Shown one piece after another: positions 54,407 through 63,175 of a DNA stretch of 64,000 nucleotides. Made by a program: the position numbers and the translations under genes. Source of the DNA: an uncultured Acidobacteriaceae bacterium (GTDB lineage Bacteria > Acidobacteriota > Terriglobia > Terriglobales > Acidobacteriaceae); assembly GCA_903828675.1 (NCBI GenBank), contig CAIKND010000092.1, forward strand, positions 1 to 64,000, given 5' to 3'. The notes under the pieces were generated by a model. The model saw only the letters and a list, made by a program, of their open reading frames with translations, searched no databases and had not been told where the DNA came from. Position 1 is the first letter of the stretch, and the number at the start of each line of letters is the position of its first letter.

Positions 54407-56764
54407 ATGATGACAATTCACTTCGCACGGTCGATCGTCTTCCTCGCACTGGCGCCACTGCTCTGTGGCGTTTGTTACCAGGTCAATGCACAGCAAAGCG
54501 AACGCTCAACACGCTTGGCCGGTGTGGTACGCGACTCAACTGGCGCTGCGATCGGCAAGGCAAGCGTCCGCCTCAGCCATGATCAAGCGCTCATCGCCGA
54601 ATCGATGACCAATGCCGAGGGCGAGTACCGCGTCACTGCACTTCCTGGGGCTTACACTCTCATGGTTTCCGCTGATGGCTTTCAGGCATTGTCCCAAGAG
54701 ATTCTGGTCCAGCCGATTGCGGACCAAGCCCAGAATATTTCCTTGAATGTATCGACCGTCGCACAGACAGTGCATGTTGTGGCGGAAGATCCGTACCTGG
54801 TTCCGGATGCGGGGACAGGAACGAAAACCGACTCCCCAATCATGGAGACGCCGCTTGATGTTCAGGTAGTTCCAGCGCAGGTCTTGAAAGACCAGCAGGT
54901 GGTTGCTCTCGACCAGGCGATCAAGGACGTAAGCGGTATTTCAAGCAACACAGCCACCTACGGAGCTGGTCTCGCCAACTCCTTCACGTTGCGCGGATTT
55001 CAGACCTGGGCCACCTTTCGTAATGGATTTCGACTGGACAATTTCTCGGCATACTACACGGGCACAACCCAAATGGCCAACGTCGAAAGTGTCGAGGTCA
55101 TGAAAGGCTCGGGAGCAGTTCTCTATGGGCGCATGGAACCCGGCGGAATGATCAATGTGCTTACGAAGCAGCCACAGGACGCGCCCTATTACTCCATTGA
55201 TCAGCAGTTCGGTTCATTTGACCTGTATCGCACCGCTGTTGACGCCACGGGGCCAATTGGCCAGGGCAAGGTCCTGCTGTACCGGTTCAACGCGTCTTAC
55301 AACGATAGCGGCTCATTTCTTGGGCAGGTGTCTGACAGGAATCTCTTCATCGCTCCGGTCTTGAAATGGAGGATCAGACCGAGCACGAATGTCACGTTCG
55401 AGTTCGAGAGGACGCATGAAGACAATTCCAGCCACTATCAGCTTCTGCCCATCGTCGACAATCATGTTGTCCTGCTCCCGCCCTCGCTGAGCCTCCTGGG
55501 TCCAACGCCGACCGTAGCCGATACGTACTTCGGCACATTCACCTTGAATCATGCGTTCAACGACAATTGGTCGTTGAGGCACATCTTCAGCGCCAACAGC
55601 AATTCGGAGTCAATGGACTTTGTCTATGGCGCCTTCTCGCCGGATACGCACACGATCGATCGTTCGGCAACCCTCTACTACAACACCGATATCACTTATG
55701 CGACGGAAGCAGATCTCACTGGTCATGCGGATTTGAAGAAGACACATCATACGATGCTCTTGGGCATGGACTACTACAGGAACGAGGCTCACGCTTCGGG
55801 TTCGAGCTATGGTCCTGTCTCGACCATTGACTACCTTATCCCCGGTGCGGCGGGGTCTTCCCCCGTGATCATTGGCGGAGCCCCTTTCGTGTCTTCGAAT
55901 GAGTCCGGGAGCAATTACGGTGTCTATGTTCAGGACCTTATCAAGTTGCCGCATCACCTGTTTGGCATGGCCGGGTTTCGATATCAGAATGCCGCACAGT
56001 CCGCCGACTTCCTCTCCTACTCCCTCTCGACTCAGAAATTGAATCCACGCTTTGGGCTGTTATGGAGACCTCGCCAATGGCTCAGCCTCTATGGCAACTA
56101 CTCCAGTGGTTTCAATTCCCAGTTTGGGCAGATGGCGAATGGAAGCTGGGTTCCGCCGACTGGGGCTAGAGAAGAAGAAGGCGGGGCAAAGTTCGAACTG
56201 TTCGAAGGAAAGCTGCGGGGTACGGCGGCGTACTACTACCTCATCAAGACCAATATTGCGACAACCGATCCGGCCAACCCCCTCTATTCGATCGTGACGG
56301 GCGAGGTGCGCAGCCGCGGGGTTGAACTCGACGTGACCGGTCAGATTCAGCCTGGGTGGAACGTCATTGTCACGTATGCCCATCAGGATGCGCGCACCAC
56401 GGTGAGCAATTACGGCGATGTGGGCTTCCGCCAGCCGTTCGTTCCGGATCAGTTGGGTAGCCTCTGGAGCACCCGCGATCTTTTCAAGCGCGGTACGAAG
56501 AACCTCAGAGTTGGCGGCGGGTTGTCGGGGCAGACTTCCGTCATGGACTACGCCAACGTCCTCACCGGGCCGGGCTTTGCAACCTTTGATGCGATGGCCG
56601 CCTACGGCTTCACGCGAGGGAAGGCCCAGTTCACCACCCAACTCAACGTCACAAACATCCTGGACAAGAACTATTTCCTTCCAGGGTTTGGCGGCGATGG
56701 AACAGCTTATGGCCAATTCGCAACTACCCGCTCACTCACAGGATCGATTGGGGTGTCCTTTTGA
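54407..56764 (+). CDS. TonB-dependent siderophore-type receptor 3
   Basis: 785 residues. Signal peptide (LALAPLLCGVCYQVNAQ), regulatory-like fold (AGVVRDSTGAAIGKASV), plug with METPLDVQVVPAQVL and VEVMKGSGAVLYGRMEPGG, barrel ending LTGSIGVSF. The last bases overlap the TTG start of the following PepSY gene (TTGA), the tightest coupling among the three pairs. Likely a ferric-chelate importer. GAAAGGC, an imperfect ribosome site, precedes the ATG. Confidence 0.92.
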   Translation: MMTIHFARSIVFLALAPLLCGVCYQVNAQQSERSTRLAGVVRDSTGAAIGKASVRLSHDQALIAESMTNAEGEYRVTALPGAYTLMVSADGFQALSQEILVQPIADQAQNISLNVSTVAQTVHVVAEDPYLVPDAGTGTKTDSPIMETPLDVQVVPAQVLKDQQVVALDQAIKDVSGISSNTATYGAGLANSFTLRGFQTWATFRNGFRLDNFSAYYTGTTQMANVESVEVMKGSGAVLYGRMEPGGMINVLTKQPQDAPYYSIDQQFGSFDLYRTAVDATGPIGQGKVLLYRFNASYNDSGSFLGQVSDRNLFIAPVLKWRIRPSTNVTFEFERTHEDNSSHYQLLPIVDNHVVLLPPSLSLLGPTPTVADTYFGTFTLNHAFNDNWSLRHIFSANSNSESMDFVYGAFSPDTHTIDRSATLYYNTDITYATEADLTGHADLKKTHHTMLLGMDYYRNEAHASGSSYGPVSTIDYLIPGAAGSSPVIIGGAPFVSSNESGSNYGVYVQDLIKLPHHLFGMAGFRYQNAAQSADFLSYSLSTQKLNPRFGLLWRPRQWLSLYGNYSSGFNSQFGQMANGSWVPPTGAREEEGGAKFELFEGKLRGTAAYYYLIKTNIATTDPANPLYSIVTGEVRSRGVELDVTGQIQPGWNVIVTYAHQDARTTVSNYGDVGFRQPFVPDQLGSLWSTRDLFKRGTKNLRVGGGLSGQTSVMDYANVLTGPGFATFDAMAAYGFTRGKAQFTTQLNVTNILDKNYFLPGFGGDGTAYGQFATTRSLTGSIGVSF

Positions 56765-58083
56765 GCCGGGCGAAGACACTCCGCATTTCTCGCCAGTTCT
56801 GGGTGGTGCTTCACAGGTATGCCGGCTTGTATATGGCGCTCTTCCTGACGGTCGCTGGATTAACCGGGAGTGTGCTGGCCTTCAGGCCAGATATCGATGA
56901 GTGGCTCAACCCTGGCCGCTACCATGTACCGTTGCAATCTCGGCCCATGCTCGACCCGTTTGCATTGCGGGCCCGGGCTGAAGCCATTGTTCCTCAAGCC
57001 CAGATCGACGAGGTGGAACTTGGGCTTAAGCCCGGCGAAGTCTGTATGACCATGTTTGGGCCACGCATCGATCCCAACACTGGTAAGCCCTTCGACCTGA
57101 AGTACAGCATGATTCGGCTCAACCCCTATACGGGCGAGCTGATCGAAATGAGCGACGACGGAAACTACTGGCCGGTGACGCGCAAGAACCTGATGGACTT
57201 TGTCTACGCGTTGCATCATTCGCTCGCGCTAGGCCGGGTGGGTGAATGGTTGCTGGGGGTGGCTGCGGTCATCTGGTCGATCGATTGCTTCGTCGGGTTC
57301 TATTTAACTCTTCCGGCCAAATGGAAAAGGGCCGTCAATGGTTCGAAAAATAGCTTGAAAGCGAATTCCATTGGCTTCTGGCGGCGCTGGGCGGTTGCCT
57401 GGAAGATCAAGTGGGATGGCGCAGCCCACCGGATCAACTTCGATCTTCACCGCGCATGCGGCCTGTGGGTTTGGCCGCTGCTGTTTGTCTTCGCCTGGTC
57501 TTCGGTTGACTTCAATTTGGGAGAGCAGGTGTATGAGCCGGTCATGCACCTGCTCTTTTCCATGCCTTCCTTTGAGACCTATCCTTTCCCTCCAAACTGG
57601 AAGCCGCATACCGGACCCGAACTTGATTGGAGCAGCGCTCACGCAATTGCCAAGCGGTTGATTTCTGAGCGGGCGCAGCAGACGGGCTTCAAGGTGGTCT
57701 CTGAAGACCGGTTGGTTAACTACCGCGCAGAGGGCGTCTATATCTATTCGGTCAGGAGCGACCATGATTTCGTTGATGCCGGCGGCATCTCCACGATCTT
57801 GTTCGACTCCAGAACAGGCGCCATGGTGGGCGAAGATCTGCCCTTCGGGCGAAACCTGGGCGTCACCGTGAGCTACTGGCTGGTGAGCCTCCATATGTCC
57901 CACGTTGGCGGCTTGCCCTACCGGATTTTCGTCTTCGTGTTGGGGATTTTGATCGCACTGCTTTCGGTGACGGGCGTCCTCATCTGGTGGAAGAAGCGAG
58001 CCGTTCGAAAGCTCAACGCTTCGCGTAGCCCTGGACTTCCTCTGTTCGCGCAGCCAAATGCGGAAGCGACGAATGAAAGCTAG
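56761..58083 (+). CDS. PepSY-associated membrane protein 3
   Basis: 440 residues with a TTG start at 56761 that overlaps the receptor 3 stop; the first ATG in frame lies 24 codons later, inside the first helix, so TTG is required for a normal N-terminus. RQFWVVLHRYAGLYMALF opens the protein, then GLTGSVLAFRPDIDEWLNP (PepSY_TM), VAAVIWSIDCFVGFYLTLP, LWVWPLLFVFAWSSVDFN and VLGILIALLSVTGVLIWWKKR. NFDLHRACGLW carries the membrane-edge His shared with PepSY protein 2. Same role inferred as for PepSY proteins 1 and 2. Confidence 0.9.
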   Translation: MSRAKTLRISRQFWVVLHRYAGLYMALFLTVAGLTGSVLAFRPDIDEWLNPGRYHVPLQSRPMLDPFALRARAEAIVPQAQIDEVELGLKPGEVCMTMFGPRIDPNTGKPFDLKYSMIRLNPYTGELIEMSDDGNYWPVTRKNLMDFVYALHHSLALGRVGEWLLGVAAVIWSIDCFVGFYLTLPAKWKRAVNGSKNSLKANSIGFWRRWAVAWKIKWDGAAHRINFDLHRACGLWVWPLLFVFAWSSVDFNLGEQVYEPVMHLLFSMPSFETYPFPPNWKPHTGPELDWSSAHAIAKRLISERAQQTGFKVVSEDRLVNYRAEGVYIYSVRSDHDFVDAGGISTILFDSRTGAMVGEDLPFGRNLGVTVSYWLVSLHMSHVGGLPYRIFVFVLGILIALLSVTGVLIWWKKRAVRKLNASRSPGLPLFAQPNAEATNES

Positions 58084-58143
58084 GTCTTTGAATTGGGGCC
58101 AAGGCCAGGGAAATCCTTCTGATGGTCCTAGTTGGAGGGAGCA

Positions 58144-58305
58144 ATGAACGAACCGAATGTAACTGTCCAAGATACTTTATTGTCCGCCTGCATTTTGGCC
58201 ACTCTCGGGCATCTTGCCTCCGCGGAAGCACCTACGAAGACCGAGCAGCCAGCGATCGAGAAAGAGGAGCCTTGCCCAGGCCTTAGACCATACCGCGACC
58301 TTTGA
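58144..58305 (+). CDS. Possible 53-residue small protein
   Basis: An ATG at 58144 with GGAGG five bases upstream opens 53 codons: NVTVQDTLLSACILATLGHL (a weakly hydrophobic stretch), then an acidic, proline-rich tail with PAIEKEEPCPGLRPYRDL and a stop at 58303-58305. Good ribosome site and plausible composition, but no homologue is known to me. It lies between PepSY protein 3 and receptor 4 in the same direction. Confidence 0.4.
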   Translation: MNEPNVTVQDTLLSACILATLGHLASAEAPTKTEQPAIEKEEPCPGLRPYRDL

Positions 58306-58356
58306 AGCTGGCGCGAATAACCGTATCCGCGCGAGGCGGATCAGAGATGGAGAAAT

Positions 58357-60804
58357 ATGAATCGACATTCGAAGACCTTGTTTACGACAGAGAGCGGCAG
58401 AATTGGAATTCCAACCGCATTGAAGCCCTTAACCTCAAACAGAAGAAGACGCATACCGTCATGGATGGCGCTCGCGTTCTTCTTTCTTCTCTCAACTCTC
58501 TCACTCTTCGGCCAGGAATATGGATCGGTCTCGGGCACGGTGCTGGACGGGACAGGCGCCGCGCTTGCCGGCGCCACCGTCACCATCACGCAGCTCGACA
58601 CTGGCCGCCAAACCACCGTTATCACAAATGGCTCGGGCAACTACATCTTCCCGTCGCTCGCTCCCACGCATTACAAAATCAGAGTCATTGCGCGAGGCTT
58701 CCAGCCCTTCCAGGAATCCGACTTGATTCTGAAGGCGAATGAGTCGCTTAGCGTCGGCGCAAGGTTGAAGGTCGGCGCCGCGACTGAGACGGTCGAGGTG
58801 AACACGACCACGTCCGACAGCTACGCTGCGCTCGATTCCAGTTCAGCCACGCGCACCGATACACCGCTGATCGAAGTACCACAGTCAGTCGAGACCATCA
58901 CGCGCACACTCCTGACCGAGCAGGACATTCATACGCTCGCGGGCGCGCTGGTGAACGTGGCCGGGGTGGTTCCGACAAAGTCTGAAGAGATCCTTTTTGT
59001 CTCGCCCCTCGTCCGTGGCTTTCCTGCAGAGATTTATACGGACGGTCTTGCTACGTTCGGCAATACGACTACAGCAAACGATCCGACAAGCCTCGTGGGA
59101 GTGGAGCGGACCGAGGTGGTCAAAGGACCGAACTCCACCATGTACGGTGGCGGCCTTGGTTCTCCTCTGGGAGGATTGATCAATGTGGTGTCGGTACGCC
59201 CGGAGCCGAAATTGAATGGCTACATAGGATTTCGGGGCGGGAACTTCGAAACACTCGACCCCTACGGCGATCTGAATATCCCGATCGGCGCGAAAATCGC
59301 GGCGCGTCTCGCTGGCGAGTATCAGCGGAATGACAGCTGGGTCGATGTGATCAGCGGAGACCGCTGGTCGTTGCAGCCAGCCATGTCATTCCACCTAGGG
59401 CCCAAGACTGACCTCTTCGTTCAGGGACGGTTCAATCATCGCGACCAGTTGGAGTATTCAGGTATTCCAGCGGTGCAGGCAATGGCAGGACAGGTCGATC
59501 GCAATGCGTTTGCCGGTGCGCCTGTTGGACAGCCGCATACGAGGCTCGACAGTCGCATGGCTACGGTGGACCTCCAGCATGCCTTCGCCGACAGTCTGCG
59601 CTGGAACACGAGTGCGCGCTACTACTTCAGCCAGGCGAACGAGCATGGCAGCTTCATTCTTCCGTCGTTCTATCCTCCCGATCCGGCAACTCCGACTACG
59701 TATGCCATTCTCACGTTGGATATGTCGAACAACCCGGTGCGAGAAGGCACCTTCGACAGTAGCCTTTTCGCAAGCCTTGGCGGCCTTGGCGGCCGGCACG
59801 GGTTACTGGCTGGTGTGAGCTACGACCACACCAACTTCTACTCAGAGATGGGCTTCTCCGGGATTCCAGTGGGCGAAGAGGACCTCGCACATCCTGTGTA
59901 TAACCTGTCGTTCGGACCCCAGACGCCAGCAAGCTTTTTTCAGACGGATCGCTATCAAACCACCGCGGTCTATGGGCAGGACCAGGCCACCTATGGGCGG
60001 CTCAGCCTCACCGGCTCAATTCGTTACACCAAGCTCGACTTCCGCGAGCGGGAGCAGGCAACCGACAAGACGTACAACCATGCATCGGGCCGCATTGGCG
60101 GCACATTCAGAGTGGCTAACGGTGCAGCCCTGTACGCGGCCTACGCCACTGCCTTTCGTGGTGCCTTTGGACTTATGGTCCAGCAAGCTCCGAAGCCGGA
60201 GACCTCGCAGAATGTTGAAGGCGGTTTGAAGTTGGCCCTCTCCAAGGCACACCTTGCCGGCACCATTGCCATCTTCAATCAGACTCGCGATAACGTCGCT
60301 ACCGCTGACCCGACGAACTTCCTATACTCGGTGCAGACTGGACAACAGCGCGCTCGTGGTGCGGAAGCCGATCTCACTTGGGAACCGATCCGCGCTTTCT
60401 CTCTGCTTGCGAACTACGCTTACACAGAAGCGACAGTGACGAAGGATAACGCCATCCCGATCGGCAACGTGCTGGCGCGTGTGCCGCGCAACAGCGGGCG
60501 CGTCGCAGCACGCTATCGCTTGCAGAATGGTGCCGCAAAGGGCCTCACCTTTGGGGCCGGTGTTACCGGATTTAGTTCACGCCAGGACACTTTGCCAAAC
60601 ACCGTGTCAACACCAGGTTATGCTGCGCTCGACGCGCAGGCAGCCTACGACTTTGGACGCCGATACACAATCGAGGGTTCGGCAGTGAATCTGGCAGATC
60701 GCCACACCTACGATCCCTACGAGTACTTCGGGTTCCCAGTCGTGATGCCGAACCAGCCGCTTTCTGCCTACGTGACTTTGAAAATCCATCTCAGCAAGGA
60801 GTAA
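58357..60804 (+). CDS. TonB-dependent siderophore-type receptor 4
   Basis: 815 residues. The signal peptide is deep (WMALAFFFLLSTLSLFG at about residues 36-52), so the N-region is long or the true start is internal; ATG 58357 has GAGAAA upstream, and M37 in this frame (SWMALAFF) is an alternative. Then the regulatory-like fold (GSVSGTVLDGTGAALAGATV), plug with EVPQSVETITRTLLTEQD and TEVVKGPNSTMYGGGLGSP, barrel ending AYVTLKIHLSKE. It lacks the usual terminal Phe, ending in charged residues after the last strand. There is no PepSY partner after it; instead a DJ-1/YHS gene follows. Confidence 0.88.
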   Translation: MNRHSKTLFTTESGRIGIPTALKPLTSNRRRRIPSWMALAFFFLLSTLSLFGQEYGSVSGTVLDGTGAALAGATVTITQLDTGRQTTVITNGSGNYIFPSLAPTHYKIRVIARGFQPFQESDLILKANESLSVGARLKVGAATETVEVNTTTSDSYAALDSSSATRTDTPLIEVPQSVETITRTLLTEQDIHTLAGALVNVAGVVPTKSEEILFVSPLVRGFPAEIYTDGLATFGNTTTANDPTSLVGVERTEVVKGPNSTMYGGGLGSPLGGLINVVSVRPEPKLNGYIGFRGGNFETLDPYGDLNIPIGAKIAARLAGEYQRNDSWVDVISGDRWSLQPAMSFHLGPKTDLFVQGRFNHRDQLEYSGIPAVQAMAGQVDRNAFAGAPVGQPHTRLDSRMATVDLQHAFADSLRWNTSARYYFSQANEHGSFILPSFYPPDPATPTTYAILTLDMSNNPVREGTFDSSLFASLGGLGGRHGLLAGVSYDHTNFYSEMGFSGIPVGEEDLAHPVYNLSFGPQTPASFFQTDRYQTTAVYGQDQATYGRLSLTGSIRYTKLDFREREQATDKTYNHASGRIGGTFRVANGAALYAAYATAFRGAFGLMVQQAPKPETSQNVEGGLKLALSKAHLAGTIAIFNQTRDNVATADPTNFLYSVQTGQQRARGAEADLTWEPIRAFSLLANYAYTEATVTKDNAIPIGNVLARVPRNSGRVAARYRLQNGAAKGLTFGAGVTGFSSRQDTLPNTVSTPGYAALDAQAAYDFGRRYTIEGSAVNLADRHTYDPYEYFGFPVVMPNQPLSAYVTLKIHLSKE

Positions 60805-60906
60805 CGATCTGTCCGACTTCAACCGCCGCAAGGCATCGATGAAATCCGAAGCATCATCTTTGACACCCAAACCGCTCGTAGCAAACCGATTGCAGAGGTC
60901 ATCTCA

Positions 60907-61815
60907 ATGAATCGCAGAGAACTCCTTAAGCGTTCCGCAGCTCTCGGCTTGACCGCCGCCGGCTCGTTGACTCTACCTGGCGCGGCCGCTGCAACATTCG
61001 ACGCAGCCCGAGAAAGCGCCGCGCTCAATCCGCTTACCCCTCCGGCCAACGCGTCCATTCCGGTCGCTTTCCTTATCTCTGAAGGTGCCGTCGTTATTGA
61101 TTTTTGCGGCCCATGGGAAGTTTTCGAAAGAGTCTACATCCCCGACCGGAAGTATGATGCCTTCAGTCTCTACACTGTGGCGGAGTCTGCGGCGCCCATT
61201 AGTGCGGCCGGTGGATTGGAGATCACGCCTACCTATACCATTGCCAATGCCCCCGCACCCAAGGTTATTGTTATCCCAGCACAGAGTGCTGCCAGCGAGG
61301 CCACCAAAGCCTGGATTCGCAATGCGACCAAGAGCACCGATGTTACGATGTCCGTTTGCACCGGTGTCTTTGTGCTTGCGAGTACCGGTTTGCTTTCTGG
61401 CAAGGCTGCCACCACACATCACGGCGCCTACGTCGACCTTGCGATGCAGTACCCGGACATTCATGTTCAGCGTGGAGCCCGCTTTGTTGAATCGGACAAT
61501 TTAGCGACCGCCGGCGGCCTCACTTCTGGAATTGATCTCGCCTTGCGGGTAGTCGAGCGCTACTTCGGCCGGAATGTAGCAAGCCAGACTGCCTCTATGC
61601 TTGAATATCAGGGCCAGGGCTGGCTGAACCCGTCATCCAACGCCGAGTATGCCGGACCCGTCAAGCAGACGGCGAATCATCCTCTCTGCGCCGTCTGCGG
61701 CATGGAAATTGATCGATCTCTATCGTCGACTTACAAGGGGAAGACCTACTATTTCTGTGTGAAGGAGCACAAGCAAATCTTCGATGCCTCCCCAGAACAG
61801 TTCGCCGCCAAATGA
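60907..61815 (+). CDS. Exported DJ-1/PfpI-like protein fused to a YHS domain
   Basis: 302 residues. Tat-type signal (NRRELLKRSAALGLTAAGSL), then a DJ-1/PfpI core at about 50-235 with the nucleophile Cys151 in SVCTGVFVLASTGLL, followed by a C-terminal YHS domain with C261-x2-C264-GM and C284 (YYFCVKEHK). YHS domains bind metal ions, often copper or iron, in heavy-metal resistance proteins. The fusion suggests a periplasmic protein that binds a metal and acts on a small molecule. It ends the receptor series and is followed by cytochrome c. No ligand can be read from sequence. Confidence 0.85.
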   Translation: MNRRELLKRSAALGLTAAGSLTLPGAAAATFDAARESAALNPLTPPANASIPVAFLISEGAVVIDFCGPWEVFERVYIPDRKYDAFSLYTVAESAAPISAAGGLEITPTYTIANAPAPKVIVIPAQSAASEATKAWIRNATKSTDVTMSVCTGVFVLASTGLLSGKAATTHHGAYVDLAMQYPDIHVQRGARFVESDNLATAGGLTSGIDLALRVVERYFGRNVASQTASMLEYQGQGWLNPSSNAEYAGPVKQTANHPLCAVCGMEIDRSLSSTYKGKTYYFCVKEHKQIFDASPEQFAAK

Positions 61816-62042
61816 CAGCCCCCTGCGGAGGCTCGGAAATGGTGCGGCCCGCGCCTTCTCCGCGCTGCAAACGGAGAACTGCCTATTGTATTGATCGCTG
61901 CTGGAGAGCCCCAAGTGCTTGCGAAGAAGCCTAGATGTTCGCACGATCCGCTTAGATAGCACCGTGGCTGCGGATACCGAGATCTTCTAACCTTGTTCCC
62001 GATCGCACCTGCATTCAATCGCTCCTGCAAAAAGGAGGGCAT

Positions 62043-62657
62043 TTGTCGAGTAAGTGGAGGTTTTCTCTTTGGAGTTTTCTTGCCGGGATTCTGGCCGCTG
62101 CTGCACTAGTTCTCACCGTGGCCGGGATGTGGGTGCGGGATGGATTCTCTGCCAGGCAACGGGCTGGCGCCATCGAGACCGAAGTGGCGCATTTCGCATT
62201 GCACAATTCGGTCTCGACGCACCAACGGGCGCTCGCAAATCCTGTCGCACCGTCAGCCGAAGTGATTGCGGCGGCTCGCGATCACTTTGCCGACCACTGT
62301 GCCACTTGCCACGCCAATAATGGCAGTGGCCATTCAATGTACGGAGATGGCTTGAATCCTCCGCCACCCGACCTTCGTCTTGAGGTTACGCAAAGCAAAT
62401 CGGATGGAGAGTTATATTCGATCATTCAAAACGGGGTTCGCATGAGTGGGATGCCCGCCTTTGGAACTTCAAGCGAGCACGACTTGGAGACATGGAAGCT
62501 GGTTTTGTTCGTTCGTCATCTGCCCTCGCTAACACCGGAAGAAGAACGAGCCATGCAACAGGCAAACCCAATCACTCCCAGCGAGCTTCGGGAGCAACAG
62601 GCGGAAGATCAGTTCCTTCAAGGAATCTCAATTCAACCGAAAGGATCAACGAGATGA
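62043..62657 (+). CDS. Membrane-anchored mono-haem cytochrome c
   Basis: 204 residues with a TTG start at 62043, preceded by AAGGAGG at ideal spacing; no closer ATG fits. One N-terminal anchor helix (FLAGILAAAALVLTVAGMW), then a class I cytochrome c domain with C86-A-T-C89-H90 (haem) and a likely Met ligand in GVRMSGMPAFG. Periplasmic electron carrier. Its stop overlaps the ATG of the next gene (ATGA). It may receive electrons in the metal-handling process of the neighbouring genes, but that is inference. Confidence 0.88.
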   Translation: MSSKWRFSLWSFLAGILAAAALVLTVAGMWVRDGFSARQRAGAIETEVAHFALHNSVSTHQRALANPVAPSAEVIAAARDHFADHCATCHANNGSGHSMYGDGLNPPPPDLRLEVTQSKSDGELYSIIQNGVRMSGMPAFGTSSEHDLETWKLVLFVRHLPSLTPEEERAMQQANPITPSELREQQAEDQFLQGISIQPKGSTR

Positions 62658-62956
62658 AACGCTCAATCAGCATCGTGGCAATCGCTCTACTCACCCTCGG
62701 TGTGCCCGTCTTTGCCCATGGTGGCATGGACCATATTATGGGCACCGTAACCAAGATCGTCGGCAACATTGTCACCGTCGAAAAGGACGGAAAGACCACC
62801 GAAGTCGTTCTGGCTTCGTTCACAACCTATGAAGCGAATGGCGCAGCCGGGAAGCAGAGTGACCTCACGGTTGGCGACCGGGTCGTGATTCACGCGATGA
62901 AGATGGACGGCAAAGAAACCGCACACACTGTTCGTCTCGTGCATCCTCATAAGTGA
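62654..62956 (+). CDS. Small periplasmic protein, OB-like, function unknown
   Basis: 100 residues from ATG 62654, translationally coupled to the cytochrome. Signal peptide (IVAIALLTLGVPVFA), then HGGMDHIMGTV, a strand repeat (VGNIVTVEKDGKTTEVVLA) and a C-terminus LVHPHK. A small beta-barrel like DUF5666 is a fair guess. His and Met at the mature N-terminus (AHGGMDHIMG) could bind copper, which fits the neighbourhood. No certain family. Confidence 0.7.
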   Translation: MKRSISIVAIALLTLGVPVFAHGGMDHIMGTVTKIVGNIVTVEKDGKTTEVVLASFTTYEANGAAGKQSDLTVGDRVVIHAMKMDGKETAHTVRLVHPHK

Positions 62957-63116
62957 AGGGACTCAATAGGACACACATTACTGACTTCAGTTGTTGGGCC
63001 TTCGGACTGTGTGCTGTGGTTTAAACACCCGCTCGCACATTCCCTTGCCTGGCACGTCGGCACATGTGGTCGCGCGAATACGTGATCCGCATTTGGCTTG
63101 GAGAGACTCAAGTTGC

Positions 63117-63149
63117 TCAAATGACCGCGCACCGGGCGCGGTCATTTGA
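63117..63149. terminator. 13-bp perfect hairpin between convergent genes
   Basis: TCAAATGACCGCG (63117-63129) and its exact complement (63137-63149) with a 7-base loop CACCGGG. GC-rich stem with A/T at the base in both directions, in the gap between the small periplasmic protein and the minus-strand gene, so it could stop transcription from both sides. Confidence 0.65.
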
Positions 63150-63175
63150 CCGCGTTCAATGGCTACCGTGTCGAG

